From contig CAMYIZ010000014.1 in the NCBI GenBank assembly GCA_947258585.1, positions 1-34,581 on the forward strand: DNA of 34,581 bases, written 5' to 3'. Below are positions 16,637 through 23,948 of this stretch, piece by piece. Source of the DNA: an uncultured Haliea sp. Its GTDB lineage: Bacteria; Pseudomonadota; Gammaproteobacteria; Pseudomonadales; Halieaceae. The notes under the pieces are model-generated. The model had not been told where the DNA came from, searched no databases, and worked only from the letters and a program-made list of their open reading frames with translations. The position numbers and the translations under genes were made by a program. How positions within the stretch are numbered: the stretch's first letter is position 1; each line of letters starts with the position of its first letter.

Positions 16637-18003
16637 CACTGGCGGCGCAGCGTATTGCCGAACGGGGCCAGCGGCTGCAGCAGAGGCTGTCGAGCCTGGC
16701 TGTGGACCTGCGGCAGGAGCCCCTGATTCGCGAGGGGCGCCTGGTGCGTATGGTCGGCACCCGGCTGGAGGTCGAGGGCTGTATCGGCGCCGTGGGCAGT
16801 CGCTGCAGTATTTTCTCGGAAGAACAGCGCCGGGTGGAAGCTGAGGTCGTCGGGTTTTCCGAGGGGCGGTTGATCCTGATGCCCGAGGGCAACCTGCACG
16901 GGGTCATGTTGGGTGCCCGGGTGCGGCCGCTGGGATTCAGCCACCGCGTCGGTGTCGACGAGCAGCTGCTGGGCCGGGTACTCGACGGGGCGGGACATCT
17001 GCTGGACGCCGGTGCGCAGGTGATATTTCGTCAGTACGTGCCCCTGCGTGGCGCCCCCATCAACCCGCTTGCCCGGGGGCCGGTACGGGAGCCGCTGGAC
17101 GTGGGAGTGCAGGCGATCAACTGCCTCGCCACCGTTGGCCGCGGCCAGCGCATGGGTCTGTTTGCCGGCAGCGGGGTCGGCAAGAGCACCCTGCTGGGGA
17201 TGATGACCCAGCACACCGCGGCAGACGTGGTGGTGGTGGGCCTGATCGGCGAGCGCGGCCGGGAAGTGCGGGAGTTTGTCGAGGACATTCTCGGGCCCGC
17301 GGGGCTGCGCCGGGCGGTGGTGGTCGCCACCCCGGCGGATGACCCGCCCCTGATGCGGGTGCACGGTGCCTGGCGCGCGACGGCGATTGCCGAGTATTTC
17401 CGCAGCCAGGGCAAGAACGTCCTGCTGCTGCTCGATTCGCTCACGCGCTTTGCCCAGGCCCAGCGCGAGATCGGCCTGGCGGCCGGCGAGCCACCGGTGG
17501 CCAAGGGCTATCCGCCCTCGGTGTTCTCCCTGCTGCCGGCCCTGGTGGAGCGCACCGGCAATACGGTGGAAGGGTCGATCACCGCTATCTACACCGTGCT
17601 GGTCGAAGGTGATGACCTGTCGGACCCGATCGCCGACGCCGCCCGTGCCATCCTCGATGGTCATATCGTACTGTCCCGGGAGCTCGCGGATTCCGGCCTG
17701 TTTCCCGCCTTCGATATCGAGGCGTCCATCAGCCGGTCCATGGTCAATGTCGTGGGCAGCAGCCAGCTGCAGGTGGCGCGGGAGATCAAGGAGCTGTACG
17801 CTACATGGCGTCAAAACCGCGATCTGGTGGCAATCGGTGCCTATGAAAAGGGTAGTGACTCGATGATTGACCGCGCCCTGGGAGCCATCGGCCCGATCAG
17901 GAGCCTGGTGGCGCAGCCCTGGCATGAGAAGCGCGATATGCACAGCAGTCTGCAGGCGCTTGCCGATACTGCACGCGCCGCCGGCCTGGGTGGCAAGGCG
18001 TGA
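16633..18003 (+). CDS. fliI: FliI, flagellar export ATPase
   Basis: The product has 456 residues, the family length. The Walker A motif (FAGSGVGKST, from residue 177) and Walker B (VLLLLDSLTRFAQAQREIGL) are intact. GLIGERGREVREFVED and GYPPSVFSLLPALVERTGN are signature segments of the F1-beta-like secretion ATPases. FliI hydrolyses ATP at the cytosolic face of the export gate to help unload and unfold substrates. It overlaps fliH and fliJ by 4 nt each, so the three are translationally coupled. Confidence 0.97.
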   Translation: MTLAAQRIAERGQRLQQRLSSLAVDLRQEPLIREGRLVRMVGTRLEVEGCIGAVGSRCSIFSEEQRRVEAEVVGFSEGRLILMPEGNLHGVMLGARVRPLGFSHRVGVDEQLLGRVLDGAGHLLDAGAQVIFRQYVPLRGAPINPLARGPVREPLDVGVQAINCLATVGRGQRMGLFAGSGVGKSTLLGMMTQHTAADVVVVGLIGERGREVREFVEDILGPAGLRRAVVVATPADDPPLMRVHGAWRATAIAEYFRSQGKNVLLLLDSLTRFAQAQREIGLAAGEPPVAKGYPPSVFSLLPALVERTGNTVEGSITAIYTVLVEGDDLSDPIADAARAILDGHIVLSRELADSGLFPAFDIEASISRSMVNVVGSSQLQVAREIKELYATWRQNRDLVAIGAYEKGSDSMIDRALGAIGPIRSLVAQPWHEKRDMHSSLQALADTARAAGLGGKA

Positions 18004-18443
18004 CCGCGGACAAGCTCGACAGGGTGGCGACGGTGGCCCGCGCGGATACCGCCGAGGCGGCTCGCAGCCTGCAGCAGCAACAGCAAACCCACGGCGGTCA
18101 CAGCAGCCAGCTGGACCAGTTGCAGCGGTTCGCGGAGGAATACGAGCAGCGGCTCAGGGATATGGCAGCCGCGGGCATGCACGCGGCGCAACTGCAGGAC
18201 TATCGCCGCTTTCTCGCCAATCTCAATGAGGCGATCCGGCTCCAGTTGCAGGCAGTCGCAGACAGCGCCACAACCTTGCAACAGCGCCGCCAGGACTGGA
18301 TGCAGCAATCATTGCAGACCTCCACGCTGGAAGATTTTATCGCCCGCCGCCAGGTGCTGGCCCGCGAGCAGGCGCAGCGCAAGGAGCAGCGGGAGGCGGA
18401 CGACCGGTTCAACTCCGCCCCGGGTGGGGATCCGAGCTGTTGA
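18000..18443 (+). CDS. fliJ: FliJ, export apparatus coiled-coil protein
   Basis: The product has 147 residues, almost all helical and Gln/Arg/Ala-rich (LQQQQQTHGGHSSQLDQLQR, LQDYRRFLANLNEAIRLQLQ, QREADDRFNS). The pattern of two long antiparallel helices is that of FliJ, the central stalk of the FliI ring. The GTG start overlaps the fliI stop (GTGA). The stop codon lies directly before the σ54 promoter of fliK, so this is the end of the fliEFGHIJ unit. FliJ diverges in sequence; the call rests on pattern and position. Confidence 0.9.
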   Translation: MTADKLDRVATVARADTAEAARSLQQQQQTHGGHSSQLDQLQRFAEEYEQRLRDMAAAGMHAAQLQDYRRFLANLNEAIRLQLQAVADSATTLQQRRQDWMQQSLQTSTLEDFIARRQVLAREQAQRKEQREADDRFNSAPGGDPSC

Positions 18444-18459
18444 TGGCACGCCGTTTGCA
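18444..18459 (+). promoter_or_regulatory. σ54 promoter of fliK, perfect consensus
   Basis: TGGCACG-CCGT-TTGCA matches the σ54 consensus TGGCACG-N4-TTGCW at every defined position. It begins on the base after the fliJ stop codon. Transcription should start near 18470, about 19 nt before the fliK ATG, with the AAGGAG ribosome site at 18475-18480 just inside the transcript. Confidence 0.93.
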
Positions 18460-18488
18460 GTAGAGCTCCTGACCAAGGAGCATTGTGC

Positions 18489-19727
18489 ATGATCACGTTT
18501 CCATCCCTGCCGCTATTTGTCGCCACCGAAGCAGCGCCAGCCGCGGCGACGGCTGCAGACCAGCCTCAGGGCGGCCCATTGTTTGCCGAGTTCCTGGCCA
18601 ACGCCGGCGGCAACCCGGGCGCTGCAGCAAGCGGCAAGGCATTGCCGCCGCCAGGGCCAGAGTTGCCGCTCCCCGACGGCACGACTCCGCCGCCACTGGC
18701 GGCTGCACAGGCAATGCCCGGCGTCACCCAGGCGCCCGCAAACGCTGCACGGGCAATGCACGCCGTCACCCAGGCGCCCGCAAACGCAATGCTCCCGGCG
18801 GGAATACTGGCGGAGGTGTCGGGTGAGACGCTGGAGACGGCGGCGGATTTCCCGGCCGCCGAGCCGGCGGAGACATCAGCTGCAACCCTTGTCGCCCGTG
18901 CTACCGCCGCCACCCCGGCGCCGGAAGCAGATGTGGTCACCTTGCCATTGGCCGCCGGCGGCCAGCCCCCAGTCGCCACCGACGATACGGATGCTCTCCC
19001 TGCCGCGCGCGCGCCAGTGAGCGCAATGGCGTCACCCCTGGCGCCAGTTCCCGCCACGCCGCCAGCTCCAGCGCCAGGGTCACTACCGGCGCCGCCCGGT
19101 GTTGCCCTGGCGGATCTGGCCATGCCGCCCGCCGCAGCCGAGGTCGGGGCGGCCCGTCCCGACAGTCTGCTACCGGCGCTGCCCACTACCCCGGCTGCCC
19201 AGGGCGAGCCGTCGGCGCTGTCCATGCCCTCCACCGCAGCGGTTGCACCCGACGCGGCGCTGCAGTCCCCGCCGCGGCCCCAGCTGCCTCAGTCCCTGCC
19301 GCTGCAGCATGCGCCCCAGGATCCGGGCTTCAGCGGTGAGCTGGCCAACCGCTTGCAGGTCTTTGCCCGCAATGGCGTGCAGGAGGCGACCCTGCAACTG
19401 CACCCGGCCGAGTTGGGGCGTTTGCAGGTATCCATCACCACCGATGGTGACCAGGCCAGGGTTGTGTTTGTGGCCGACAATGCCGCTGCCCGGGATGCCA
19501 TCGAGCAGTCGATGCCGCGCCTGCGGGAGCTCCTGGCACAGAGCGGGTTGCAGCTTGCGCACAGTGATGTTTCGGGGCAGTCGCAGGCCGGGGGACAGCG
19601 GGGCAACAGCCCTGCCGGGACCACCGGGTTCCAGGACCCTGACAGCGGACTCACCCTGGCGGCGGTCGATGCGCCCTCGGCGGCCGGCAGCGCTGCCGGC
19701 ACCTACCTGGTCGACTACTACATTTAA
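18489..19727 (+). CDS. fliK: FliK, hook-length control protein
   Basis: The product has 412 residues from the ATG at 18489, 8 nt after AAGGAG. The first 280 residues are Ala/Pro-rich and low in complexity, as in the FliK ruler region. The conserved C-terminal domain follows (about 285-375: LANRLQVFARNGVQEATLQL, HPAELGRLQVSITTDGDQAR, LRELLAQSGLQL). That domain signals FlhB to switch from hook to filament export. Residues 72-99 contain a 14-residue tandem duplication (see 18702-18785), which lengthens the ruler. The gene stands apart from fliJ behind its own σ54 promoter and is followed by a 210-nt gap before fliL. Confidence 0.94.
   Translation: MITFPSLPLFVATEAAPAAATAADQPQGGPLFAEFLANAGGNPGAAASGKALPPPGPELPLPDGTTPPPLAAAQAMPGVTQAPANAARAMHAVTQAPANAMLPAGILAEVSGETLETAADFPAAEPAETSAATLVARATAATPAPEADVVTLPLAAGGQPPVATDDTDALPAARAPVSAMASPLAPVPATPPAPAPGSLPAPPGVALADLAMPPAAAEVGAARPDSLLPALPTTPAAQGEPSALSMPSTAAVAPDAALQSPPRPQLPQSLPLQHAPQDPGFSGELANRLQVFARNGVQEATLQLHPAELGRLQVSITTDGDQARVVFVADNAAARDAIEQSMPRLRELLAQSGLQLAHSDVSGQSQAGGQRGNSPAGTTGFQDPDSGLTLAAVDAPSAAGSAAGTYLVDYYI
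18702..18785 (+). repeat. 42-bp in-frame tandem duplication in fliK
   Basis: Two adjacent 42-nt units (18702-18743 and 18744-18785) differ at 3 positions. They encode AAQAMPGVTQAPAN and AARAMHAVTQAPAN. The repeat keeps the frame and lies in the low-complexity ruler region, where extra residues should lengthen the hook. Confidence 0.92.
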
Positions 19728-19750
19728 CATTCCCCGGCTTTCGCTCTAGA

Positions 19751-19786
19751 CTGCCCGGGCAGCCTCTTCGGTGGCTGCGGGGGCAG
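19751..19786 (+). other. Strong hairpin after fliK, possible terminator
   Basis: CTGCCC (19751-19756) pairs with GGGCAG (19781-19786) and GCAGCC (19759-19764) with GGCTGC (19773-19778), separated by a GG/GG internal loop; the apical loop is 8 nt. It starts 24 nt after the fliK stop. No T-tract follows on this strand, so it is not a standard intrinsic terminator. It may stabilise the 3' end of the fliK mRNA or slow RNA polymerase. Confidence 0.5.
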
Positions 19787-19857
19787 GGCGTCAAAAAAAC
19801 GGCGCCTGATTCATGGCGAACTTTCCAACCTGTTGTTTTAAATCAATTAAACGGTTC

Positions 19858-19873
19858 TGGTACGGCTATTGCT
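19858..19873 (+). promoter_or_regulatory. σ54 promoter of fliLMNOPQR-flhB
   Basis: TGGTACG-GCTA-TTGCT fits TGGYACG-N4-TTGCW fully, with GG to GC spacing of 12 nt (19859 to 19871). An A/T-rich stretch (about 19831-19851, with AATCAA, a partial IHF-like half-site) lies just upstream. Transcription should start near 19884, leaving a leader of about 54 nt. In Pseudomonas the fliL operon is a FleQ/σ54 target. The 19728-19937 gap holds this promoter and the hairpin at 19751; I see no gene in it. Confidence 0.88.
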
Positions 19874-19937
19874 TTACCCTGTCTGTCGATCGTGTGCAGC
19901 AGTGGCAAGGCCGTCGACCACACGCGAGGAGCGATGC

Positions 19938-20459
19938 ATGGCCAAGAAAGAGGATCTCAACCTGGGAGCGGGCAAGGCGGAGGCTGCGGCGTCCACGGGG
20001 AGCGGCAAGGGCAAGTTACTGCTCATTGTCGGCGCGCTGGTGGTAGTGCTGGCGGGGGGGGGCGGTGCCTGGTTCCTGCTCGGTGGCGACAACAAGGAAA
20101 CGGCCGACGTGGCCGCTGCGGATGAGGCTCCCAAGGTGGAGCAGCGGGACGCAGCTTACCTGCCGCTGGAGAAGTTTCTGGTCAATTTCGATCACAAGGG
20201 CGGGATTCGCTACATCCAGACCGATATCCAGCTTATGGCGTACGATCCCAAGGTCCTGGAGCGGGTCGAGCGCAACATGCCGGCGGTGCGCAACCGGGTC
20301 ATCATGCTCCTCAGTGACCAGGACTTCGATGCGCTGCGTACTGTCGCCGGCAAGGAGGCCCTGCGCGAGGATGTACTCACTGCAGTGAACGAGGTGCTCA
20401 AGCTCACTGGTCCGGACGCTGTCCAGGAAGCGTTCTTCACCTCGTTTGTACTGCAATAG
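19938..20459 (+). CDS. fliL: FliL, stator-associated membrane protein
   Basis: The product has 173 residues from the ATG at 19938, with GAGGAG at 19926-19931. An in-frame ATG at 19869 is rejected because it lies in the -12 element of the promoter. A short cytosolic start with many Lys leads to one transmembrane segment (about residues 31-51, LLLIVGALVVVLAGGGGAWF) and a periplasmic FliL domain (YLPLEKFLVNFDHKGGIRYI, ending LTGPDAVQEAFFTSFVLQ). FliL forms a ring around the stators and supports torque. Nine G residues (20054-20062) encode the Gly run in the membrane helix, a potential slippage site. Confidence 0.95.
   Translation: MAKKEDLNLGAGKAEAAASTGSGKGKLLLIVGALVVVLAGGGGAWFLLGGDNKETADVAAADEAPKVEQRDAAYLPLEKFLVNFDHKGGIRYIQTDIQLMAYDPKVLERVERNMPAVRNRVIMLLSDQDFDALRTVAGKEALREDVLTAVNEVLKLTGPDAVQEAFFTSFVLQ
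20054..20062 (+). repeat. G9 homopolymer inside fliL
   Basis: Nine consecutive G residues in codons gcg-ggg-ggg-ggc of the FliL membrane helix. A one-base change would remove the periplasmic domain. It is the second 9-mer homopolymer in the cluster after the one in fliG. Confidence 0.9.
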
Positions 20460-20468
20460 GCAGCGCGC

Positions 20469-21455
20469 ATGGCCGGTAACGAGATACTGTCGGAGGGCGA
20501 ACTTGACGCCCTGACCCAGGGGGATAGCGGCACTTCCTCCCCCGGTGGTTACCGGTCGTTCGATTTTGGTTCCCGCGAGCAGTCCCTGCTGGCCCGGTTT
20601 ACCGCGTTGCCCGGGCTGCAGCAGCGGCAGGCGGAGCAGCTTGAAGGCCTGCTTGAAGCGGCTTTTGCCAGCGAGTTCGGGGTGGTCGCGGGTGCTCGTC
20701 GGCTGGTGCCCTGCGCGGACTTCCTGGCGTCCCTGGGCGAGGTCGTAGCGGTAACCACAGTGGAACTGGCGCCGTTGGCGGGTGCCTGCTACATCGTCAG
20801 TCCGGCGCCACTCCTGTCGCAGCTGGTGAACAACTACTTTGGCGGGGTGCGCGGCTCGACGGTGGCGAAGCTGGACCGGGCCGGCCTGACCCCCAGCGAG
20901 CTGCGCCTGGCGGAGCGCGTTGCCGAGCAGGTGGTAGCGGCGCTGGAGTCTGCCTGGGCCGAGAAATTGCCGCTGCAGCCCGGAACGGCGAGCACCGCCG
21001 CCAATGCCGATGCTCTCGGCGCTATCGCGCCCAGGGAAAACCTGCTGCAGCTGGCCTTTACCGTGGACTGTGGCGAGAGCACCAGCGACGTGTTGCTGGT
21101 ACTGCCTTTCGCTGCGCTGGAGCCTTGGAAAGCCCGCTTCAGCGCGCCCCGCAAGGCGGCCAGTGAGGCTTCGGAGCATACCTGGGAACCCTTTTTCCGG
21201 CGCGAGTTGCTGGCGGTGAAAGTGGAGTTGGCGGGGATGCTGGCCAGCCGGGAAATCTCGCTGGGGGAAGTACTCGCCCTGGGGGTGGGCTCGGTGATCG
21301 AGCTGGAGATGCCCGACGCCGTGGAGCTCCACGTTGAGGGCGTGCCCCTGGCCAGTGGCCGCTTTGGCAGAAACAGGGACAAAAAGGCAATCAGGATTCT
21401 CCGCCTCGCCGAACCCGGCACCGCTGGCGGTCATACAGGACGCAATCATGAGTGA
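20469..21455 (+). CDS. fliM: FliM, motor switch protein (divergent)
   Basis: The product has 328 residues. The N-terminal CheY-binding peptide is present (NEILSEGELDALTQGD). The middle domain (FTALPGLQQRQAEQLEGLL to PLAGACYIVSPAPLLSQLVN) and the C-terminal SpoA domain (FFRRELLAVKVELAGMLASR, ISLGEVLALGVGSVIEL) follow. FliM forms the C-ring wall and receives CheY-P. Two points differ from enteric FliM. The GGxG loop that meets the FliG EHPQ motif reads GGVRG (residues 125-129), one residue longer. The segment after the CheY peptide reads YRSFDFGSREQSL, less like the family than its neighbours are. Position between fliL and fliN makes the identity firm. It overlaps fliN by 8 nt. Confidence 0.92.
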   Translation: MAGNEILSEGELDALTQGDSGTSSPGGYRSFDFGSREQSLLARFTALPGLQQRQAEQLEGLLEAAFASEFGVVAGARRLVPCADFLASLGEVVAVTTVELAPLAGACYIVSPAPLLSQLVNNYFGGVRGSTVAKLDRAGLTPSELRLAERVAEQVVAALESAWAEKLPLQPGTASTAANADALGAIAPRENLLQLAFTVDCGESTSDVLLVLPFAALEPWKARFSAPRKAASEASEHTWEPFFRRELLAVKVELAGMLASREISLGEVLALGVGSVIELEMPDAVELHVEGVPLASGRFGRNRDKKAIRILRLAEPGTAGGHTGRNHE

Positions 21456-21807
21456 AAAGGACGAACAGGGGGCAGGGGCTGCAGTCGCAGGGGACCCGGG
21501 CCTGCCGGAGTTTGCCGATACGAACGTCGGCAGCCAGGGCGGCGGCGAAATCAACTTCGACCTGCTGATGGACGTTCCCGTGACGCTGTCGGTGGAAATT
21601 GGCCGGACCCGCATCCCCATCAAGGACCTGCTGGCGCTCAATCAGGGCAGCGTGGTGGAGCTCGATCGCGAGGTTAACGACCCGCTCGACCTGATGGTCA
21701 ACGGTATGCTGATCGCCCGCGGCGAGGTGGTGGAGCTCGAGGGGCGCTTCGGTCTGCGCCTGATTGACGTCGTCAGTCCCTCCGAACGGCTGAAAAAACT
21801 CAAGTGA
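21448..21807 (+). CDS. fliN: FliN, motor switch protein
   Basis: The product has 119 residues from the ATG at 21448, with AGGAC just upstream. The longer in-frame extension lies inside fliM and is not FliN-like. After an acidic, disordered start comes the SpoA domain (LLMDVPVTLSVEIGRTRIPI, LLALNQGSVVELDREVNDPL, VNGMLIARGEVVELEGRFGL, RLIDVVSP), nearly canonical. FliN forms the base of the C ring and docks FliH. It overlaps the genes on both sides. Confidence 0.96.
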   Translation: MSEKDEQGAGAAVAGDPGLPEFADTNVGSQGGGEINFDLLMDVPVTLSVEIGRTRIPIKDLLALNQGSVVELDREVNDPLDLMVNGMLIARGEVVELEGRFGLRLIDVVSPSERLKKLK

Positions 21808-22154
21808 GCAGTGCGCCGCTCTTCACCGCCGGCTACCTGTTCCAGGTACTGGGGTCCCTGCTCCTGGTCTTTGCCTGCATTGTCGGGCTGATGTACCTGT
21901 TGCGCAGGGTGACGCGTCTGGGGGGCAGCGGCGAGGTGCCACTGAGAGTCCTCGGCAGTGCCAGCGTCGGCAACCGCGAGCGGGTGGTCCTGCTCAGCGC
22001 CGGGGGAGAGCATATCCTGCTGGGTGTGGCGCCGGGCAGTGTGAGAACCCTGCACGTCTTCCCGGAGCCGGTAGTGGCCGAGCAAACGGCCCCCGCGCCC
22101 GCCGACTTCAGCCGCATCCTGCAGGCTCTTCGCGCACCGGGGAGCGGCCGCTGA
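21804..22154 (+). CDS. fliO: FliO, export gate assembly protein
   Basis: The product has 116 residues. One transmembrane helix near the N-terminus (about 10-30, YLFQVLGSLLLVFACIVGLM) is followed by a basic segment (YLLRRVTRLG) and a cytosolic SH3-like part (LRVLGSASVGNRERVVLLSA, EHILLGVAPGSVRTLHVF). This matches FliO, a scaffold for FliP ring formation. The GTG start overlaps the fliN stop by 4 nt, and the stop overlaps the fliP start by 1 nt. Confidence 0.92.
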   Translation: MSSAPLFTAGYLFQVLGSLLLVFACIVGLMYLLRRVTRLGGSGEVPLRVLGSASVGNRERVVLLSAGGEHILLGVAPGSVRTLHVFPEPVVAEQTAPAPADFSRILQALRAPGSGR

Positions 22155-22897
22155 TGTTGCGGGCGCGGCTGGTCATCGGTGTTTGCCTGGCGCTGCTGCC
22201 GCTGTTTGCCAGCGCCCAGGCGAACATTCCCCTGGTCTCGGTAACGCCGGGCTCCGCTGGCGGCAGCACCTATTCCACCAGTATCCAGATCCTGCTGTTG
22301 ATGACGGTGCTCACGCTGCTGCCGGCAGCGCTGATCACCATGACCTCCTTCACCCGCATACTGGTGGTGCTGGCGATCCTGCGCCAGGCCCTGGGTACCG
22401 CCCAAACACCCTCCAACCAGATCATTCTCGGCCTGGCCCTGTTTCTCAGCCTGTTCATCATGGCGCCGGTGCTGGAACTGGCCTACCGGGATGCCTTGCT
22501 GCCCTACATGAACGAGACCCTGGACTTCGAAACGGCGCTCGCCGCGGCGCGGGAACCGTTTCGGGAATTCATGTTCGGCCAGACCCGGGAAAACGACCTG
22601 CTGCTGTTCGCGGAGCTGGGTGGCTACGGCGCATTCCAGACACCGGACGATGTGCCGATGGTGGTCCTGCTGCCCTCGTTCCTGACCAGCGAACTGAAGA
22701 CGGCATTCCAGATCGGGTTTCTGCTGTTCGTGCCCTTTCTCATCATCGACCTGGTGGTGGCCTCGGTGTTGATGTCCATGGGCATGATGATGCTGTCACC
22801 CATGCTGGTCTCGCTGCCGTTCAAACTCATGCTGTTTGTCCTGATTGACGGCTGGACCCTGGTGGCGTCGACCCTGGTCAACAGCTTTGTCGTCTAG
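22154..22897 (+). CDS. fliP: FliP, export gate membrane protein
   Basis: The product has 247 residues. A cleavable signal peptide is likely at 1-22 (MLRARLVIGVCLALLPLFAS, then AQA), as is usual for FliP. Four hydrophobic segments follow, with the highly conserved TSFTRILVVLAILRQALGT, LALFLSLFIMAPV and SELKTAFQIGFLLFVPFLII stretches. Five FliP subunits form the core of the export channel with FliQ and FliR. The length is standard. The ATG overlaps the fliO stop. Confidence 0.97.
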   Translation: MLRARLVIGVCLALLPLFASAQANIPLVSVTPGSAGGSTYSTSIQILLLMTVLTLLPAALITMTSFTRILVVLAILRQALGTAQTPSNQIILGLALFLSLFIMAPVLELAYRDALLPYMNETLDFETALAAAREPFREFMFGQTRENDLLLFAELGGYGAFQTPDDVPMVVLLPSFLTSELKTAFQIGFLLFVPFLIIDLVVASVLMSMGMMMLSPMLVSLPFKLMLFVLIDGWTLVASTLVNSFVV

Positions 22898-22905
22898 GAG
22901 GTAGC

Positions 22906-23175
22906 ATGACGCCGGAAATGGTTCTCGACGTGGGCATGGATGCGCTCTGGCTGGCGGTGTTGCTGGCTGCGCCGCTGCTGATGTCCGCGCTGGCGGTCGG
23001 CCTGCTCATCGGTATTTTCCAGGCCGCGACGCAGATCCAGGAAATGACCCTCAGTTTCATTCCCAAGCTGATGGTGCTGGTCATCGCGCTGGTGGTCGCC
23101 GGTCCCTGGATGCTGCAGCTGATTGTCACGTTTACCCAGCGCCTGTTCGCGGATATTCCCGGGATGCTGGGGTGA
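22906..23175 (+). CDS. fliQ: FliQ, export gate membrane protein
   Basis: The product has 89 residues with two transmembrane helices (ALWLAVLLAAPLLMSALAVG and LVIALVVAGPWMLQLIVTFT). The loop LIGIFQAATQIQEMTLSFIP is the most conserved stretch of the family. Four FliQ copies wrap the FliP-FliR core. An AGGAGG ribosome site (22896-22901) precedes the ATG. It overlaps fliR by 4 nt. Confidence 0.97.
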   Translation: MTPEMVLDVGMDALWLAVLLAAPLLMSALAVGLLIGIFQAATQIQEMTLSFIPKLMVLVIALVVAGPWMLQLIVTFTQRLFADIPGMLG

Positions 23176-23948
23176 GTGTCCTGCCGGTCGACGCGGAGCA
23201 GCTGCTTGCGGCCATGCAGACCTACTACTGGCCCTTCCTGCGGGTTTCCGCGCTGCTGCTGACCGCGCCGGTGTTCAGTGCCCCCAACATTACCGTCCGG
23301 GTCCGGGTGCTGCTGGCGGTCATGATTGCGGTGTTGATCGTCCCCCTGCAGCCGGCGGCGCCGGCGGTCGATGTCCTGAGCGGCGAGGGCATCCTGCTGG
23401 CCGGCCGGGAAGTCATCATCGGTGCTGCCATGGGCTTCATCATGCAGATGGTGTTCGCGGCGGTGGTCGTGGCGGGTGAAACCCTGGCCATGAGCATGGG
23501 CCTCGGCTTTGCGATGTCCGTCGATCCGCAGAACGGGGTTCAGGTGCCGGTGGTGAGCCAGCTCAATGTCATTCTCGCAACCCTGCTGTTCCTCGCCATC
23601 GACGGGCACCTCATGCTGTTGGCCGCGCTGGGGGACAGCTTTGCCCTGATGCCGCCGGGACAGCCGGGTTTCGATACCGGGACCTTCGCCAATATCGCCG
23701 GCCTCGGAGGCGGGATCTTTGCCAGCGCCCTGGTGCTGGCGCTGCCGGCACTGACAGCGGTACTGATGACCAATATTGCGTTCGGCGTCATCACCCGCGC
23801 CGCGCCCCAGCTGAACATTTTCGCCGTCGGCTTCCCGGTGACCATCCTGGTCGGCTTCGTCTTCATGCTGCTGGGGCTGCCCGCTTTTCTCGCCGCCCTG
23901 AGACGGTTCCTCGAAAGCGGCATCGAACAGACACTGTTGGTGTTCTAG
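23172..23948 (+). CDS. fliR: FliR, export gate membrane protein
   Basis: The product has 258 residues from GTG at 23172, overlapping fliQ. It has about six hydrophobic segments. Conserved stretches include FLRVSALLLTAPVFSAPNIT, GREVIIGAAMGFIMQMVFAA, MSMGLGFAMSVDPQNGVQVP and AFGVITRAAPQLNIFAVGFP. FliR is the single-copy member of the FliPQR channel. The stop is immediately followed by the flhB ATG. Confidence 0.97.
   Translation: MSVLPVDAEQLLAAMQTYYWPFLRVSALLLTAPVFSAPNITVRVRVLLAVMIAVLIVPLQPAAPAVDVLSGEGILLAGREVIIGAAMGFIMQMVFAAVVVAGETLAMSMGLGFAMSVDPQNGVQVPVVSQLNVILATLLFLAIDGHLMLLAALGDSFALMPPGQPGFDTGTFANIAGLGGGIFASALVLALPALTAVLMTNIAFGVITRAAPQLNIFAVGFPVTILVGFVFMLLGLPAFLAALRRFLESGIEQTLLVF

Noticed and set aside
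16408-17943. A 511-residue - strand frame over fliH-fliI
   Set aside because: It is antisense to the FliI ATPase with intact Walker motifs; no domain is seen on the - strand.
19813-20046. A 77-residue + strand frame in the fliK-fliL gap
   Set aside because: It spans the σ54 promoter of fliL and continues out of frame through fliL, with no ribosome site.
20016-21641. A 541-residue - strand frame over fliL-fliM-fliN
   Set aside because: It is antisense to three well-identified genes and shows only shadow composition.
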